Shown: positions 8,427-16,786 of the stretch, one piece after another
How positions within the stretch are numbered: the first letter of the stretch is position 1
How the letters are laid out: the number at the start of each line of letters is the position of its first letter
From: Phycisphaerae bacterium
GTDB taxonomy: Bacteria; Planctomycetota; Phycisphaerae; UBA1845; PWPN01
Assembly: GCA_018003015.1 (NCBI GenBank)
Contig: JAGNEZ010000024.1
Location: 19,491 to 83,490 of the forward strand
DNA: 64,000 nucleotides
Reading direction: 5' to 3'
The notes under the pieces: model-generated
What the model was told of the DNA's origin: nothing
The model's input: the letters and a program-made list of their open reading frames with translations, nothing else
Databases searched by the model: none
Position numbers and translations under genes: made by a program

Positions 8427-9390
8427 GTGGGCCGTGACAGGTGGGCGACGTCTCCAGGCCGCCGGCGGCCGGTGGGTCTCGTGCGGGCCCGCACTGCTGG
8501 CCCTGGGGGTGTCGATGGGCCTCGCTCACGTCTTACTGGCCGCCGACCTGCCCCCGCACGAACTGGTTGCGGAAGGCAACAAGGCCCTGGCCGATGGTGA
8601 TGGGGCCAAGGCGATGGAGCTTTACGACAAGGCCGCGGCCCAGGCGCAGGACTCACCGGAGATCGCCTACAACCAGGGTGTGGTCTACTATCGCGGGAGC
8701 GACTACGACAAGGCTGCGGAGCGATTCAGCAAGGCGCTGTCCACTTCGGACGCCGGGCTGGATGCCAGAGCTCGGTTCAATCTCGGCAACTGTGCGTACG
8801 CTTCGGCTCTCAAGGTGAAGGACAAACCCGAGGAGGCGATCGAGAGGCTGAAGAAGGCCAGCGACTTCTTCCAGGATGTCCTGGAAAGCCACCCGGACGA
8901 CAAGGACGCCCGGCGCAACCTGGAGCGAGCCCAACTGCTCATCAAGCAGTTGAAGGACCAGAAGCCGCCGGAGAGCCAGCCGCAGAGTCAACCATCGTCG
9001 CAGCCGACCAGCCGACCGCAGAGTCAACCCCAATCGCAACCTGCCAGCCGGCCGGAGAGCCAGCCTTCCCAGCAGGACCAGAAAGACCAGGACCAGAAGC
9101 AGGGCCAGCAACAACAGGGAGAGAGCAAGAACCAAGAGGGGCAGCAAGGCGGCCAGGAGCAGGAGGGAGAGAAGAAGGACGCTCAACAGGCCCAGGCAGA
9201 CAAGAAGGACGGTAACCAAGACGAAGAGAAGCAGGAACAGGCCCGGGCGATACCCGCGACTCAACAGGCCATGAGCAAGGAAGAGGCCCGGCGACTGCTT
9301 CAGCTGATCCGCGACAAGCAGCGGCAGCGCATGGAGGCATTGGAGCGGCAATCCCAAGGGCCGATGCAGCCGGTGGAGAAGGACTGGTGA
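8419..9390 (+). CDS. BatC-like TPR protein with low-complexity Ser-Gln-Pro/Gln-rich tail
   Basis: 323 residues. The start is TTG 8419, chosen because GGAGG lies nine bases upstream and the ORF overlaps the preceding stop. GTG 8434 is the alternative. A signal-anchor-like hydrophobic stretch (~20-42) is followed by TPR-type helices at ~45-175 (GNKALADGDGAKAMELYDKA, YNQGVVYYRGSDYDKAAERF, RFNLGNCAY). From ~185 the sequence changes to repeated SQP/RPQSQP units, then a Q/K/E-rich stretch. It ends in a charged helix (KEEARRLLQLIRDKQRQ), as in BatC-type proteins. The protein probably lies in the periplasm and partners the VWA protein. The low-complexity run may be an unusually long linker. Confidence 0.82.
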   Translation: MRRWAVTGGRRLQAAGGRWVSCGPALLALGVSMGLAHVLLAADLPPHELVAEGNKALADGDGAKAMELYDKAAAQAQDSPEIAYNQGVVYYRGSDYDKAAERFSKALSTSDAGLDARARFNLGNCAYASALKVKDKPEEAIERLKKASDFFQDVLESHPDDKDARRNLERAQLLIKQLKDQKPPESQPQSQPSSQPTSRPQSQPQSQPASRPESQPSQQDQKDQDQKQGQQQQGESKNQEGQQGGQEQEGEKKDAQQAQADKKDGNQDEEKQEQARAIPATQQAMSKEEARRLLQLIRDKQRQRMEALERQSQGPMQPVEKDW

Positions 9391-9479
9391 GCGACAGCGG
9401 CAGGCGGAAGCAGCAAGCCTGGCGAGGCAGTGGGCCTCTGACGGTTGAGCTGGGGAGCCTACCCCCCAAAGGATCCAGA

Positions 9480-11306
9480 ATGAGTACTCGCTTTCTAGGG
9501 CTTGTCTTTGCGGCTTTGACCGGCTGGACATTGGCGGCCGCCTCGGCATCTGCTGCCCAGGTCGGCATTGAGGTTTCCGCCAAAGAGACCTATGTGGGTG
9601 TTCCCGTTGTGGTGCGGATCACGATCAACGACTGTAAACACGAACCGCCGGCGCCGGTATTCCCAGAGATCCCCGGCGTCGAGATCCGCTCCGACGGAGT
9701 TCCCTCTCGCAGCTCGCGAATGACGGTCATCAACGGCAGGATGAACCAGCAGGTCTCGCTGACCTATGACTACCAGTTCGTCCCTTCCGTGGAAGGCAAC
9801 TTCACGGTTCCTTCCCTCCAGATCGAGGTTGACGGCCGCAAGTTCAGAACCGAGCCGCAAACCGTGGTGGTCACGAAATCGGAGACCGGCGATCTGCTTT
9901 TTGCGGATGTGAAGGGCGGCCGCGACAAGATCTACCTCGGCGAGTCACTGGACATCACGCTGCAGATCTGGATCAGGCCGTATCACGATCGCAACTTCTC
10001 GGTGAAGCTGAGCGAGGCCAACACGTGGGGCCTGATCGACAACGCCAGCCGATGGGGGCCGTTCCTCGAGCCTCTCCAGCAGATGCTGCGTAACCGCCAG
10101 CGACCTGCCGGACGGGAAGTGCTGCGGACGGACACGGCGGGCAGCTCAAGGTCGTACTACCTCTACGAATTGACCGCGACGATATGCCCCGACCGACCCG
10201 GCAAGCTCACCCTCGACGACGTCAACGTGGTGGTCTCGTATCCCGTTCGCCTGGGCCGGGACCAGAGTCTTTTTTCCATGGGCGACCTGAGGATCGAGCA
10301 ATCCCGCCCGCTCTCGGCCAAGCCGACCGTGGCCCCGATCGAGGTCAGACCGGTTCCGACCGAGGGTCAACCGCGATACTACCGGGGCGCTGTCGGACAG
10401 TTCACCATTCAGGCCGGAGCCAAGCCGACCGAGGTCACCGTCGGCGAGCCAATCACGCTGAACCTGACCATCAGCGGCAACGGTCGGATGGAGGTTGTGC
10501 CGTCTCCGCCGCTCCCCGAGATCGAGGAACTGGCCCGCGATTTCAAGGTGCCTAACGATCCGCTCACCGGCACCGTGCAACAGGACGCCAAGACATTCAC
10601 CCAGAGCATCCGGGCCAAGACTGACCAGGTCAAGATGATTCCGCCGATTCCCTTCTCTTACTTCGATCCGCGTGCCGAGAAGTTCGTGACGGTAAACACG
10701 AGGCCGATCCCGCTGACTGTCAAGGCGACCGAGAAGTTGTCGGCCGCGCAGGTGGTGGATTCAGCGACCGGCCAGGTGCGCACAGCGCATTCGCTGACCG
10801 AAGTCTCCAGCGGCATCCTGGCGAACTACAGTGGAGCCGATGAGATCCTGGGCCAACAGGCGTTCTCGCCCGGTTGGTCGGCGGCGATGGCGATAGGGCT
10901 TCCGCCGGTTGCCGCCCTGGCAAACTGGCTGGTACTTCGGCGGCGGCATCGATTGAGAACCGACGTCGGATTCGCTCGCCGTCGCTCGGCCCGCAAGAAG
11001 GCTCAGAACACGATCCATGCCGCTTCCCGAGCGACCGAAGCCGAGCTGGCGGCGGCCGTCTCGACGGCGATCGGCGGGTATGTGGCCGATCGATGCAATC
11101 TGCCCACGGGCGGTCTGACCCGTTCGGCGGTTATCGAGCACTTGACCGATCGGCGGGTGCCGGCGGCGGTGGTCGAGGAAGTCGATCGCCTGCTCGAGCA
11201 ATGCGAGGGTCTTCGCTATGCGGCCGCCGGCGGGGCCTGCCGGGATGGACTGGTACAGGCCGCCATGGCGGCCATCGAGCGGCTGGAGAGGGAGCGGTTC
11301 GGATGA
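9480..11306 (+). CDS. BatD-like membrane-anchored protein
   Basis: 608 residues from ATG 9480 (AAAGGA upstream). This start places a clear signal peptide, MSTRFLGLVFAALTGWTLAAASASAA, at the N-terminus. The ectodomain is built from beta-sandwich repeats (VGVPVVVRITINDC, SLTYDYQFVPSVEGNFTVPSLQIEVDG, LGESLDITLQIWI, VTVGEPITLNLTISGNG). These are the hallmark of BatD, which resembles bacterial Ig-like assemblies. One transmembrane helix near residue 470 (AAMAIGLPPVAALANWLVL) is followed by a basic cytosolic tail of ~130 residues. It lies between the TPR gene and the BatE-like gene, overlapping the latter by four bases (ATGA). Role: structural partner of the Bat complex, inferred from family and context. 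Confidence 0.86.
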   Translation: MSTRFLGLVFAALTGWTLAAASASAAQVGIEVSAKETYVGVPVVVRITINDCKHEPPAPVFPEIPGVEIRSDGVPSRSSRMTVINGRMNQQVSLTYDYQFVPSVEGNFTVPSLQIEVDGRKFRTEPQTVVVTKSETGDLLFADVKGGRDKIYLGESLDITLQIWIRPYHDRNFSVKLSEANTWGLIDNASRWGPFLEPLQQMLRNRQRPAGREVLRTDTAGSSRSYYLYELTATICPDRPGKLTLDDVNVVVSYPVRLGRDQSLFSMGDLRIEQSRPLSAKPTVAPIEVRPVPTEGQPRYYRGAVGQFTIQAGAKPTEVTVGEPITLNLTISGNGRMEVVPSPPLPEIEELARDFKVPNDPLTGTVQQDAKTFTQSIRAKTDQVKMIPPIPFSYFDPRAEKFVTVNTRPIPLTVKATEKLSAAQVVDSATGQVRTAHSLTEVSSGILANYSGADEILGQQAFSPGWSAAMAIGLPPVAALANWLVLRRRHRLRTDVGFARRRSARKKAQNTIHAASRATEAELAAAVSTAIGGYVADRCNLPTGGLTRSAVIEHLTDRRVPAAVVEEVDRLLEQCEGLRYAAAGGACRDGLVQAAMAAIERLERERFG

Positions 11307-12160
11307 AGGATCGCCGAACAGTCTGGGAGGGCGGACTGCACCCACGCGGGCCGGGGCCTGCGATACTGAAGACGATGTACGTTCTGACGATCCTGGCCGC
11401 GGCGCCGGTGACGGCTGGCGAGCTGACCCGGGCCCAGCAGGCCGAGATCCTGGACGAAGCCACCCGGGCGTTCGACCGCGGCGCCGAGGTCCGCGGCTCG
11501 AACTGTGCGGATGCGACCGCGGCCTTTCGCGAGGCGGCCGGTCGCTTCCAACTCCTGGTCGACGCTGGCATCCGCAACGGCAAACTCTACTACAACCTCG
11601 GCAACGCCTGCTTCGAGAGCGGGCAGATCGGTCGAGCGATTCTGAACTACCGTCGAGCGAAGGAGCTCATCCCGGGCGACGGGCGGCTCGAGCACAACCT
11701 GCAGTATGCCCGCTCGCTCCGGCGGAACCAGATTGAAGTGGCCGGCCAGCGTGCTTTTCTGCAGACCCTGTTCTTCTGGCATTACGGTTCGTCGCTCGGC
11801 TCGCGCTACCGGGTGGGCCTGGCATTCTATGTTCTCTTCTGGCTCATGGTGCTGGCTCGTTCCTATCTGACCGGATTGCCCTGGCGGTATGCCCTGGTGC
11901 CTGTGGCGGCCGCCTGGCTGGTCCTGGGTGTCTCCGTCGGCGCCGACCTGCTTATCCCTCCGCGGGCCGAGGGCGTCATCCTGGCCGACAACGTCGTGGT
12001 GCGCAAAGGCAACGGCGAGCGGTTCGATCCGCAGTTCAGGCAACCCCTGTGCGAGGGCATGGAGTTCGTCCTGCTCGAGCAGCGCCGCGACTGGTGGTGT
12101 ATCGAACTGCCCGACGGCAAGAGCGGCTGGATCCGGGCTGATCAGGCGGAACTGCTCTAG
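11303..12160 (+). CDS. BatE-like protein: TPR, membrane helices and SH3-like domain
   Basis: 285 residues from ATG 11303, which overlaps the batD-like stop as ATGA. ATG 11375 is an alternative that begins directly with a signal peptide (MYVLTILAAAPVTAGELT), so the true start is not settled. TPR units follow (LYYNLGNACFESGQIGRAILNYRRAKELIPGD). Two membrane helices come next (GLAFYVLFWLMVLARSYL, YALVPVAAAWLVLGVSVGADLL). A C-terminal SH3-like module ends the protein: ILADNVVVRKGNGERF, then EGMEFVLLEQRRDWWCIELPDGKSGWI. This matches BatE. It is the last gene of the Bat operon; the next gene appears to have its own promoter. Confidence 0.85.
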   Translation: MKDRRTVWEGGLHPRGPGPAILKTMYVLTILAAAPVTAGELTRAQQAEILDEATRAFDRGAEVRGSNCADATAAFREAAGRFQLLVDAGIRNGKLYYNLGNACFESGQIGRAILNYRRAKELIPGDGRLEHNLQYARSLRRNQIEVAGQRAFLQTLFFWHYGSSLGSRYRVGLAFYVLFWLMVLARSYLTGLPWRYALVPVAAAWLVLGVSVGADLLIPPRAEGVILADNVVVRKGNGERFDPQFRQPLCEGMEFVLLEQRRDWWCIELPDGKSGWIRADQAELL

Positions 12161-12249
12161 GCGCCTGCCTCACCGAGGGCGGGACGAGCCTCCTGCCGGC
12201 CAGACGACCGGCGGAAGACCCGCACTGCACCGCGGCGGCCTTCGGGCCC

Positions 12250-12278
12250 TTGGTGGCCAACCCGGTTACCGCTATACT
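12250..12278 (+). promoter_or_regulatory. Candidate sigma-70-type promoter for the PIN-TRAM gene
   Basis: TTGGTG (12250-12255) is followed after 17 bases by TATACT (12273-12278). The -10 matches consensus at 5 of 6 positions and the -35 at 3 of 6. Transcription would start about 90 bases before ATG 12375. It lies in the 214-base gap after the Bat operon. Read by eye only. Confidence 0.4.
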
Positions 12279-12374
12279 CCCGTCATCATAACCGGGGCAT
12301 GGATGCCGCCGGAGGCGTCCCGCGATTGCCGGGACGGTTCGATCCATCTCATCCCGGGTTCGAGGAGTGGCCCC

Positions 12375-13436
12375 ATGCTGCTCGCCATCCTGAGAGCACT
12401 GTTCGTCCTGATCGTGGCCGGCGTGGCGATGAACTACGTCGAGCAGGAAGGCAGCGCCCTGGCCCTGCCGGTTCTCATCGTCGCCCTGGGGGCGGCCGCG
12501 ATGGTCATCGGGCTGGACGTCTTCATTCCGCAGAAGTCCTTGCTGGCGATCTCCGGCCTATTCTTCGGACTGGTCGTCGGGCTACTGATCGCGTTCGGCG
12601 CGGGTCTGATCATCGATCTGCTGGTAGACGCCTACCAACCCACGCTCGCCGGCGGCCCGCTGGTGAGTACCACCAAGGTACTGATCGGCATCGTGACCTG
12701 CTATCTGGCCGTCAGTTTCATTCTCCAGACCAAGGACGATGTGCGTTTCGTGATTCCCTACGTGGAATTCGCCAAGCAGCGCAAGGGCCAGCACCCGATC
12801 ATCCTGGACACCTCGGTCATCATTGACGGGCGGATCGTGGACATCATGAACGCCTGGATCGTGGATGCCCCGGTCATCGTGCCCCGGTTCGTACTCCATG
12901 AACTCCAGGCCGTCGCCGACAGCAGCGACAAACTCAAACGGAACCGCGGCCGGCGCGGACTGGACATTCTCAACAAGCTCCAGTCCAACGAGAAGCTCGA
13001 CATCCAGTTCTACGACAGCCGCATGACCCGCGAGGAAGCCAGTGAACCGGTCGACCAGCGGCTGGTCACCCTGGCTCGCAAGATCGACGGCCGAGTGGTC
13101 ACCAACGACTACAACCTCAACAAGGTCGCCAAACTCCGCGGGGTGGACGTCATCAACATCAACGACCTGGCCAACGCCCTCAAGCCGGTGTTCCTGCCCG
13201 GCGAGGCCATGCAGGTGAAGATCATCAAGCCTGGCGAGGAGGCCGGCCAGGGCGTCGGGTACCTCGAAGACGGCACCATGGTGGTCGTCGAGGCCACCCG
13301 CGATCGCATCGGCCAGACCGTCCCCATCATGGTCACCTCTGTGCTCCAGACCAGCGCCGGCCGCATGGTCTTCGGGCGGCCGGAAGGTACGCCCGGCGAC
13401 GGCGGTGGAAGACGGCGCGCGGGGCAGAGCCTGTAA
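12375..13436 (+). CDS. Membrane PIN-TRAM domain protein (YacL-like)
   Basis: 353 residues from ATG 12375 (GAGGAG upstream). Four hydrophobic helices occupy residues ~1-125. A PIN nuclease domain follows, with acidic residues in IILDTSVIIDGRIVDI, the glutamate in RFVLHELQAVAD, and RVVTNDYNLNKVA. A C-terminal TRAM domain (AMQVKIIKPGEEAGQGVGYLED, and VVVEATRDRIG) would bind RNA. This is the layout of YacL-type proteins, which are widespread in bacteria. A membrane-bound RNase role is predicted but not well proven. The PIN acidic residues appear intact. It converges with the sigma factor gene; the 177 bases between them show no strong terminator. Confidence 0.92.
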   Translation: MLLAILRALFVLIVAGVAMNYVEQEGSALALPVLIVALGAAAMVIGLDVFIPQKSLLAISGLFFGLVVGLLIAFGAGLIIDLLVDAYQPTLAGGPLVSTTKVLIGIVTCYLAVSFILQTKDDVRFVIPYVEFAKQRKGQHPIILDTSVIIDGRIVDIMNAWIVDAPVIVPRFVLHELQAVADSSDKLKRNRGRRGLDILNKLQSNEKLDIQFYDSRMTREEASEPVDQRLVTLARKIDGRVVTNDYNLNKVAKLRGVDVININDLANALKPVFLPGEAMQVKIIKPGEEAGQGVGYLEDGTMVVVEATRDRIGQTVPIMVTSVLQTSAGRMVFGRPEGTPGDGGGRRRAGQSL

Positions 13437-13613
13437 AAGGCGCCGAGCGTTCGCAAGGCGTGTCGACGCCTGCGGGCCATGTCGTCGGCGCGGCCGGAAA
13501 CGGCGAGCGGGGACCCGGCCGATCACTCGAATCCAGCCCAGTTCCCGCGCAATGGGGGACGAACAGGATGAAACCGGTTACCCCCTTAATATTCTAGGTA
13601 CCAGCTGGATTCA

Positions 13614-14567
13614 TCAAGCCACCGCGCAAATCGCATCCTGGCCGGCAGCCAGGCGGTACAGATTGCACGCCACCTCGGTCATGGATCCGCCCGCTCGCTC
13701 GATCAGGGCGAGAATGGCTTCGGCTTGGTCTGCTCGGTTCAAGCCCAGAAACCGGCTTCTGAAGGCGTCAAGTTCAACACGAACCAGAAGGGTCTGCTGC
13801 GACGAGTCCAGGAGGGTATCGAAACCCTGGTCGCCGTGGCCGGCCATGCTCACCAACAGAGGCAGTTGGGGATCCTCGGCGAAGTGGTGACGGACAGTCT
13901 CATGGAGCAGGTTCTCATAGGCACAGGCCCGGCCGGTGGAAACACGGGATTCTCGGGCGATTTGCCGCAGGGGCGTGCGTTCGGCCTCGGAGGCGATGAG
14001 CAGGCGCTCGACCGCCAGCCGCTCCATGATCGGAAAGGGATTGCGGTGCCGCCAAGTCCGCCGTTCGAGCTCCGCCAAAGCCGCTCGCACGGCCCGCTCG
14101 AACCGGCGCCGGACGCGATGACGAATCGTCTCATCGCCCGGGCCAATCACAGGCCGAGCCTCGATCTTGACGGCCACAGCGTAGGGCAGTTCCTGTACCC
14201 GAGGAATCGCCGACCGGGGCTCATCGCTGGCCTGTTGGGCCAGCTTGAGCACCCGGGTCGGGACGCGGATGGTCGTGAAATACTCGTGCAGGGCGCGGTA
14301 GATCACACCGCGGATCCGGAACAAGGCATACGGGGCAAACGCGCCACGCTGATCGGCCTGGTAGGTCAACGCCGCCCGCACCAGGGCCAAGGCGCCCTCC
14401 TGGAACAGATCGTCACGCTCGCGCTCACGCTTTGCGTACCGGGAGGTACGCACGTGACGGGCCAAGTGCACGCCGATCAGTCCAAGATTCCGGGTCACCA
14501 GATCCGACTGCTCGTCGGTCAGGACAGACTCTCCCCCCACGATCTCATTGTCCAGCGTCTCGGACAT
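13614..14567 (-). CDS. Sigma-70 family RNA polymerase sigma factor with C-terminal extension
   Basis: 317 residues from ATG 14567, with GGAGGAGAG just upstream. Region 2 is clear: RERDDLFQEGALALVRAAL, then GAFAPYALFRIRGVIYRALHEYF and IRVPTRVLKLAQQ. This resembles SigB/SigF/FliA-type factors more than ECF factors. A region 3/4-like part follows. The helix-turn-helix candidate is ERTPLRQIARESRVSTGRACAYENLL near residues 200-225. About 80 further residues extend beyond it, with no recognised domain. No anti-sigma factor gene is adjacent. The promoter immediately upstream looks sigma-70-like. The regulon is unknown. Confidence 0.85.
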   Translation of the reverse strand: MSETLDNEIVGGESVLTDEQSDLVTRNLGLIGVHLARHVRTSRYAKRERERDDLFQEGALALVRAALTYQADQRGAFAPYALFRIRGVIYRALHEYFTTIRVPTRVLKLAQQASDEPRSAIPRVQELPYAVAVKIEARPVIGPGDETIRHRVRRRFERAVRAALAELERRTWRHRNPFPIMERLAVERLLIASEAERTPLRQIARESRVSTGRACAYENLLHETVRHHFAEDPQLPLLVSMAGHGDQGFDTLLDSSQQTLLVRVELDAFRSRFLGLNRADQAEAILALIERAGGSMTEVACNLYRLAAGQDAICAVA

Positions 14568-14612
14568 GCTTCTCTCCTCCACGGACAGTCCTATCGGCCT
14601 GCGCACATACCT

Positions 14613-14641
14613 AACATAAACCAAACTTGGAGAAAAGTCAA
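14613..14641 (-). promoter_or_regulatory. Candidate promoter of the sigma factor gene
   Basis: On the minus strand, TTGACT (14636-14641) is separated by exactly 17 bases from TATGTT (14613-14618). The -35 matches at 5 of 6 positions and the -10 at 4 of 6. The implied transcript start is ~40 bases before the ATG at 14567, giving a short leader with the GGAGGAGAG ribosome site. The region is distinctly AT-richer than its surroundings, which supports the call. Confidence 0.55.
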
Positions 14642-14988
14642 ATCCGAGGCAAGCTGGGGGCCAGGCCTGGGCCACAATTCGCGCAAACCACTCCTTTCAC
14701 ATGACTTGCGATGTATCTGGCGTTCGTTACTGGGCATGCAGCGACCCCGCTGATGGCGACGGCATCCGTGAGGCCGACGCAGGGCCGGCCACAAGGCGAG
14801 GATTTCGGAGGGTCGTAGCCATCGTCGTCGGCCAGAAGGAGCTGCGTCAACCGGGGCGATATGGGCAGCGTGTTCCGGACGGCAGCAGCCCGGCGGCGCG
14901 GACAGAGCCGCCTGAAATCCTGTCAGGCCAGGGACGTTTCGCGAGCATATCGCTCAACCGGACCGGCGTGCGGCCCCCCGTTCCCCGG
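14642..14988. other. Intergenic region without a convincing gene
   Basis: About 350 bases lie between the sigma factor promoter and the 3' end of the pseudopilin gene. Short open frames exist but none has a ribosome site or protein-like composition. A small inverted repeat, CCTGA/TCAGG with a 7-base loop, lies near 14910-14930 but has no T-run. I see nothing else. Confidence 0.5.
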
Positions 14989-15855
14989 TCAGGGCTTGGG
15001 GCCTCCCAGGACCATGTAGCTGGCGTACTTGTCGGAAGTGTTGAACTTCTTGGTTTCGACCATGTCGGTGTGGCCATCCCAGTAGAGGACCGTGCCCTTG
15101 GCGAAATGACGGCCGGCCATCCAGTCGACGAAGTCGTAGTACCCGCTGTAGCCATCGTTGAGTGCGCTACCTGCATTCGAGGCATTGGGCGCCAAGGTCG
15201 TGTCGTCGAAACCGGGATACTCCTCGAACAGCATGCCGACCTTGTTCGGGGTCGAGTAGAACTTGCCGGCGTAGTCCACGCTGGATTTCGAGAAGATGCC
15301 CGGCTTCAACTCATCGGGGCTCAGGAAATCCGCGGACGCCAGGCCGCTGCTGCTGCTCCCGTTGTTTCGATGCTGGTCGATGGCATTGTGCGGTTCGATG
15401 AAGCGAACGTAGCTGTGAATGGCCTTGTTTCCTCGGCCGCTTTCCCCCGAACCGACCGCAGCGGCGAATCGCCGCTTGGTGTCCTTGGGGCAGAAGTACA
15501 CCTCTTTGTTGCGCACAAACTTGTAGATCTGCCCAAAGGTCACCCAGAGGCCGGAATCCGTCGGGCGCGTACCGCCGAACTTCCTGTAAGGATCGCCGAG
15601 ATAGGCGGCATTGCCCCCGCTGATGCCGTCCCAGAGCCACCAATCCCAGTGCGGGAAACGACTCTTGTTATCCTGGGCATAGAAGTTGTGCCCGCTATAA
15701 AGTTCCCTCAGCCGTGTCTTACAGACCACGGCCTGGGCCTGATCTCGCGAACGACTTAGCGACGGGACCAGGACGGAGATCAGCAAGGCAATGATGGCGA
15801 CCACAACCAGCACTTCGATCAGCGTGAAACCGCGACGATCGTAACGGCTCAACAT
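14989..15855 (-). CDS. Type II pseudopilin-like protein with prepilin N-methylation signal (planctomycete H-X9-DG type)
   Basis: 288 residues from ATG 15855. The N-terminus MLSRYDRRGFTLIEVLVVVAII is a type IV prepilin leader: cleavage falls after Gly, with the conserved Glu at mature position 5. It is followed by one hydrophobic helix. The C-terminal part contains HFAKGTVLYWDGHTDMVE, matching the H-X9-DG-like element used to recognise the very numerous planctomycete pseudopilins. The middle contains NNGSSSSG and aromatic-rich segments of an extracellular globular domain. Such proteins occur in dozens of copies per genome and their function is mostly unknown. It lies 29 bases downstream of the zinc-ribbon protein gene, so the two are probably co-transcribed. 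Confidence 0.88.
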   Translation of the reverse strand: MLSRYDRRGFTLIEVLVVVAIIALLISVLVPSLSRSRDQAQAVVCKTRLRELYSGHNFYAQDNKSRFPHWDWWLWDGISGGNAAYLGDPYRKFGGTRPTDSGLWVTFGQIYKFVRNKEVYFCPKDTKRRFAAAVGSGESGRGNKAIHSYVRFIEPHNAIDQHRNNGSSSSGLASADFLSPDELKPGIFSKSSVDYAGKFYSTPNKVGMLFEEYPGFDDTTLAPNASNAGSALNDGYSGYYDFVDWMAGRHFAKGTVLYWDGHTDMVETKKFNTSDKYASYMVLGGPKP

Positions 15856-15884
15856 ACCACATCCACCTTCCATCCACGGTGCGG

Positions 15885-16259
15885 CTACTGAACCTCGCCG
15901 CACTTGGGACACTTACGTTCAGGGGCTCCCGAGGCCCCCTTGCTCATCAGAAACAGCGTCTGGCACTTGGTACACACATACGGATTGGCGTACAGGGTCT
16001 CCTTGCCGCACTTCGGGCACTTGTATCCGGGCCCGAAGATCGGAGCGCGAGCCGCCTTGCCGCCGGCCGGCGGTGTCAACTCGGACAGCTCGGCGTCGGC
16101 CGTGTATTTGCACTGGTCGCAGAAGACCTTCAGCTCGATTCGCCCCTCGACCCCGCTGGCACCGGCCCGACCGAGATAGCCCCAGGTCATCCAGGCGGCC
16201 ACGGCCACGGCAATGACCGTGACGGCTATCACAGCATTTCGTTTCGTTTCAGGTGTCAT
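15885..16259 (-). CDS. Small membrane-anchored zinc-ribbon protein
   Basis: 124 residues. One N-terminal transmembrane helix (VIAVTVIAVAVAAWMTWGYL) is followed by paired cysteines: CDQC (~47-50), CPKC and CTKC (80s-90s), and CPKC close to the end. These could build two zinc ribbons. I do not recognise a named family. It is followed closely by the pseudopilin gene, which suggests a joint role in a surface or secretion system, but this rests on position only. Confidence 0.75.
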   Translation of the reverse strand: MTPETKRNAVIAVTVIAVAVAAWMTWGYLGRAGASGVEGRIELKVFCDQCKYTADAELSELTPPAGGKAARAPIFGPGYKCPKCGKETLYANPYVCTKCQTLFLMSKGASGAPERKCPKCGEVQ

Positions 16260-16786
16260 GGATCTGATTCTGCCCTACCGTCGCGCCGACGGAGCCCTCG
16301 CCGACTGACTCGTCGCCCAGATGGGCCGGCACCCGTCACCGCCCCAAGTTCTACACTGCACCTCCGGTCGCCACCCCTTAGGGGCAAAGACCGCTCACGG
16401 CATGCACTCCCGCAACCCGAAGAGCAGGCTGGAACAGTCAAAGGCGACAATCCCAACACCCGATCGGCCAAACGTGAGGCAAGCACGTGCTTCGCCCGCC
16501 GATCTTGCACACTCCGCGATGGGCACGGTTGTGTCCCAGCCAGTCTTTATCCTATCACAATCGGACACGGAGTCAACGTCAGAACAGGTGAAAACCGGCC
16601 TGTTTCAGGACGCGAGCCAACCGGGGGCACCGCTCGCTAAACCGCGCCAATCGGTTTCTGCAGGCTCGGCATGGCGAATTCGCGTCAACGAGCACATCGA
16701 ATGCGACATGTCTTTCTCTGCCTTTCAGGATCATCCAACGCCCCTGCGATGGCCACCTGAAGGCGCGAAAGACCTTCCCGACCCAC
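16260..16786. other. 527-base intergenic region, possible small ORF
   Basis: No recognisable gene. A 51-codon minus-strand frame (16734 to 16579) follows the SGNH hydrolase gene in the same direction. It contains a CRAC motif but has only a weak ribosome site, so I do not call it as a gene. A perfect 12-bp palindrome AAGCACGTGCTT sits at 16481-16492 and could be a protein-binding site. No terminator with a T-run is visible. Confidence 0.4.

Noticed and set aside
8950..9260. Tandem DNA repeat or minisatellite
   Set aside because: The repetition is at the protein level (SQP, Q/K/E-rich) with varied codons; no regular DNA unit is seen.
16579..16734. 51-codon minus-strand frame after the SGNH hydrolase
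   Set aside because: Weak ribosome site and no family; mentioned only within the intergenic entry.
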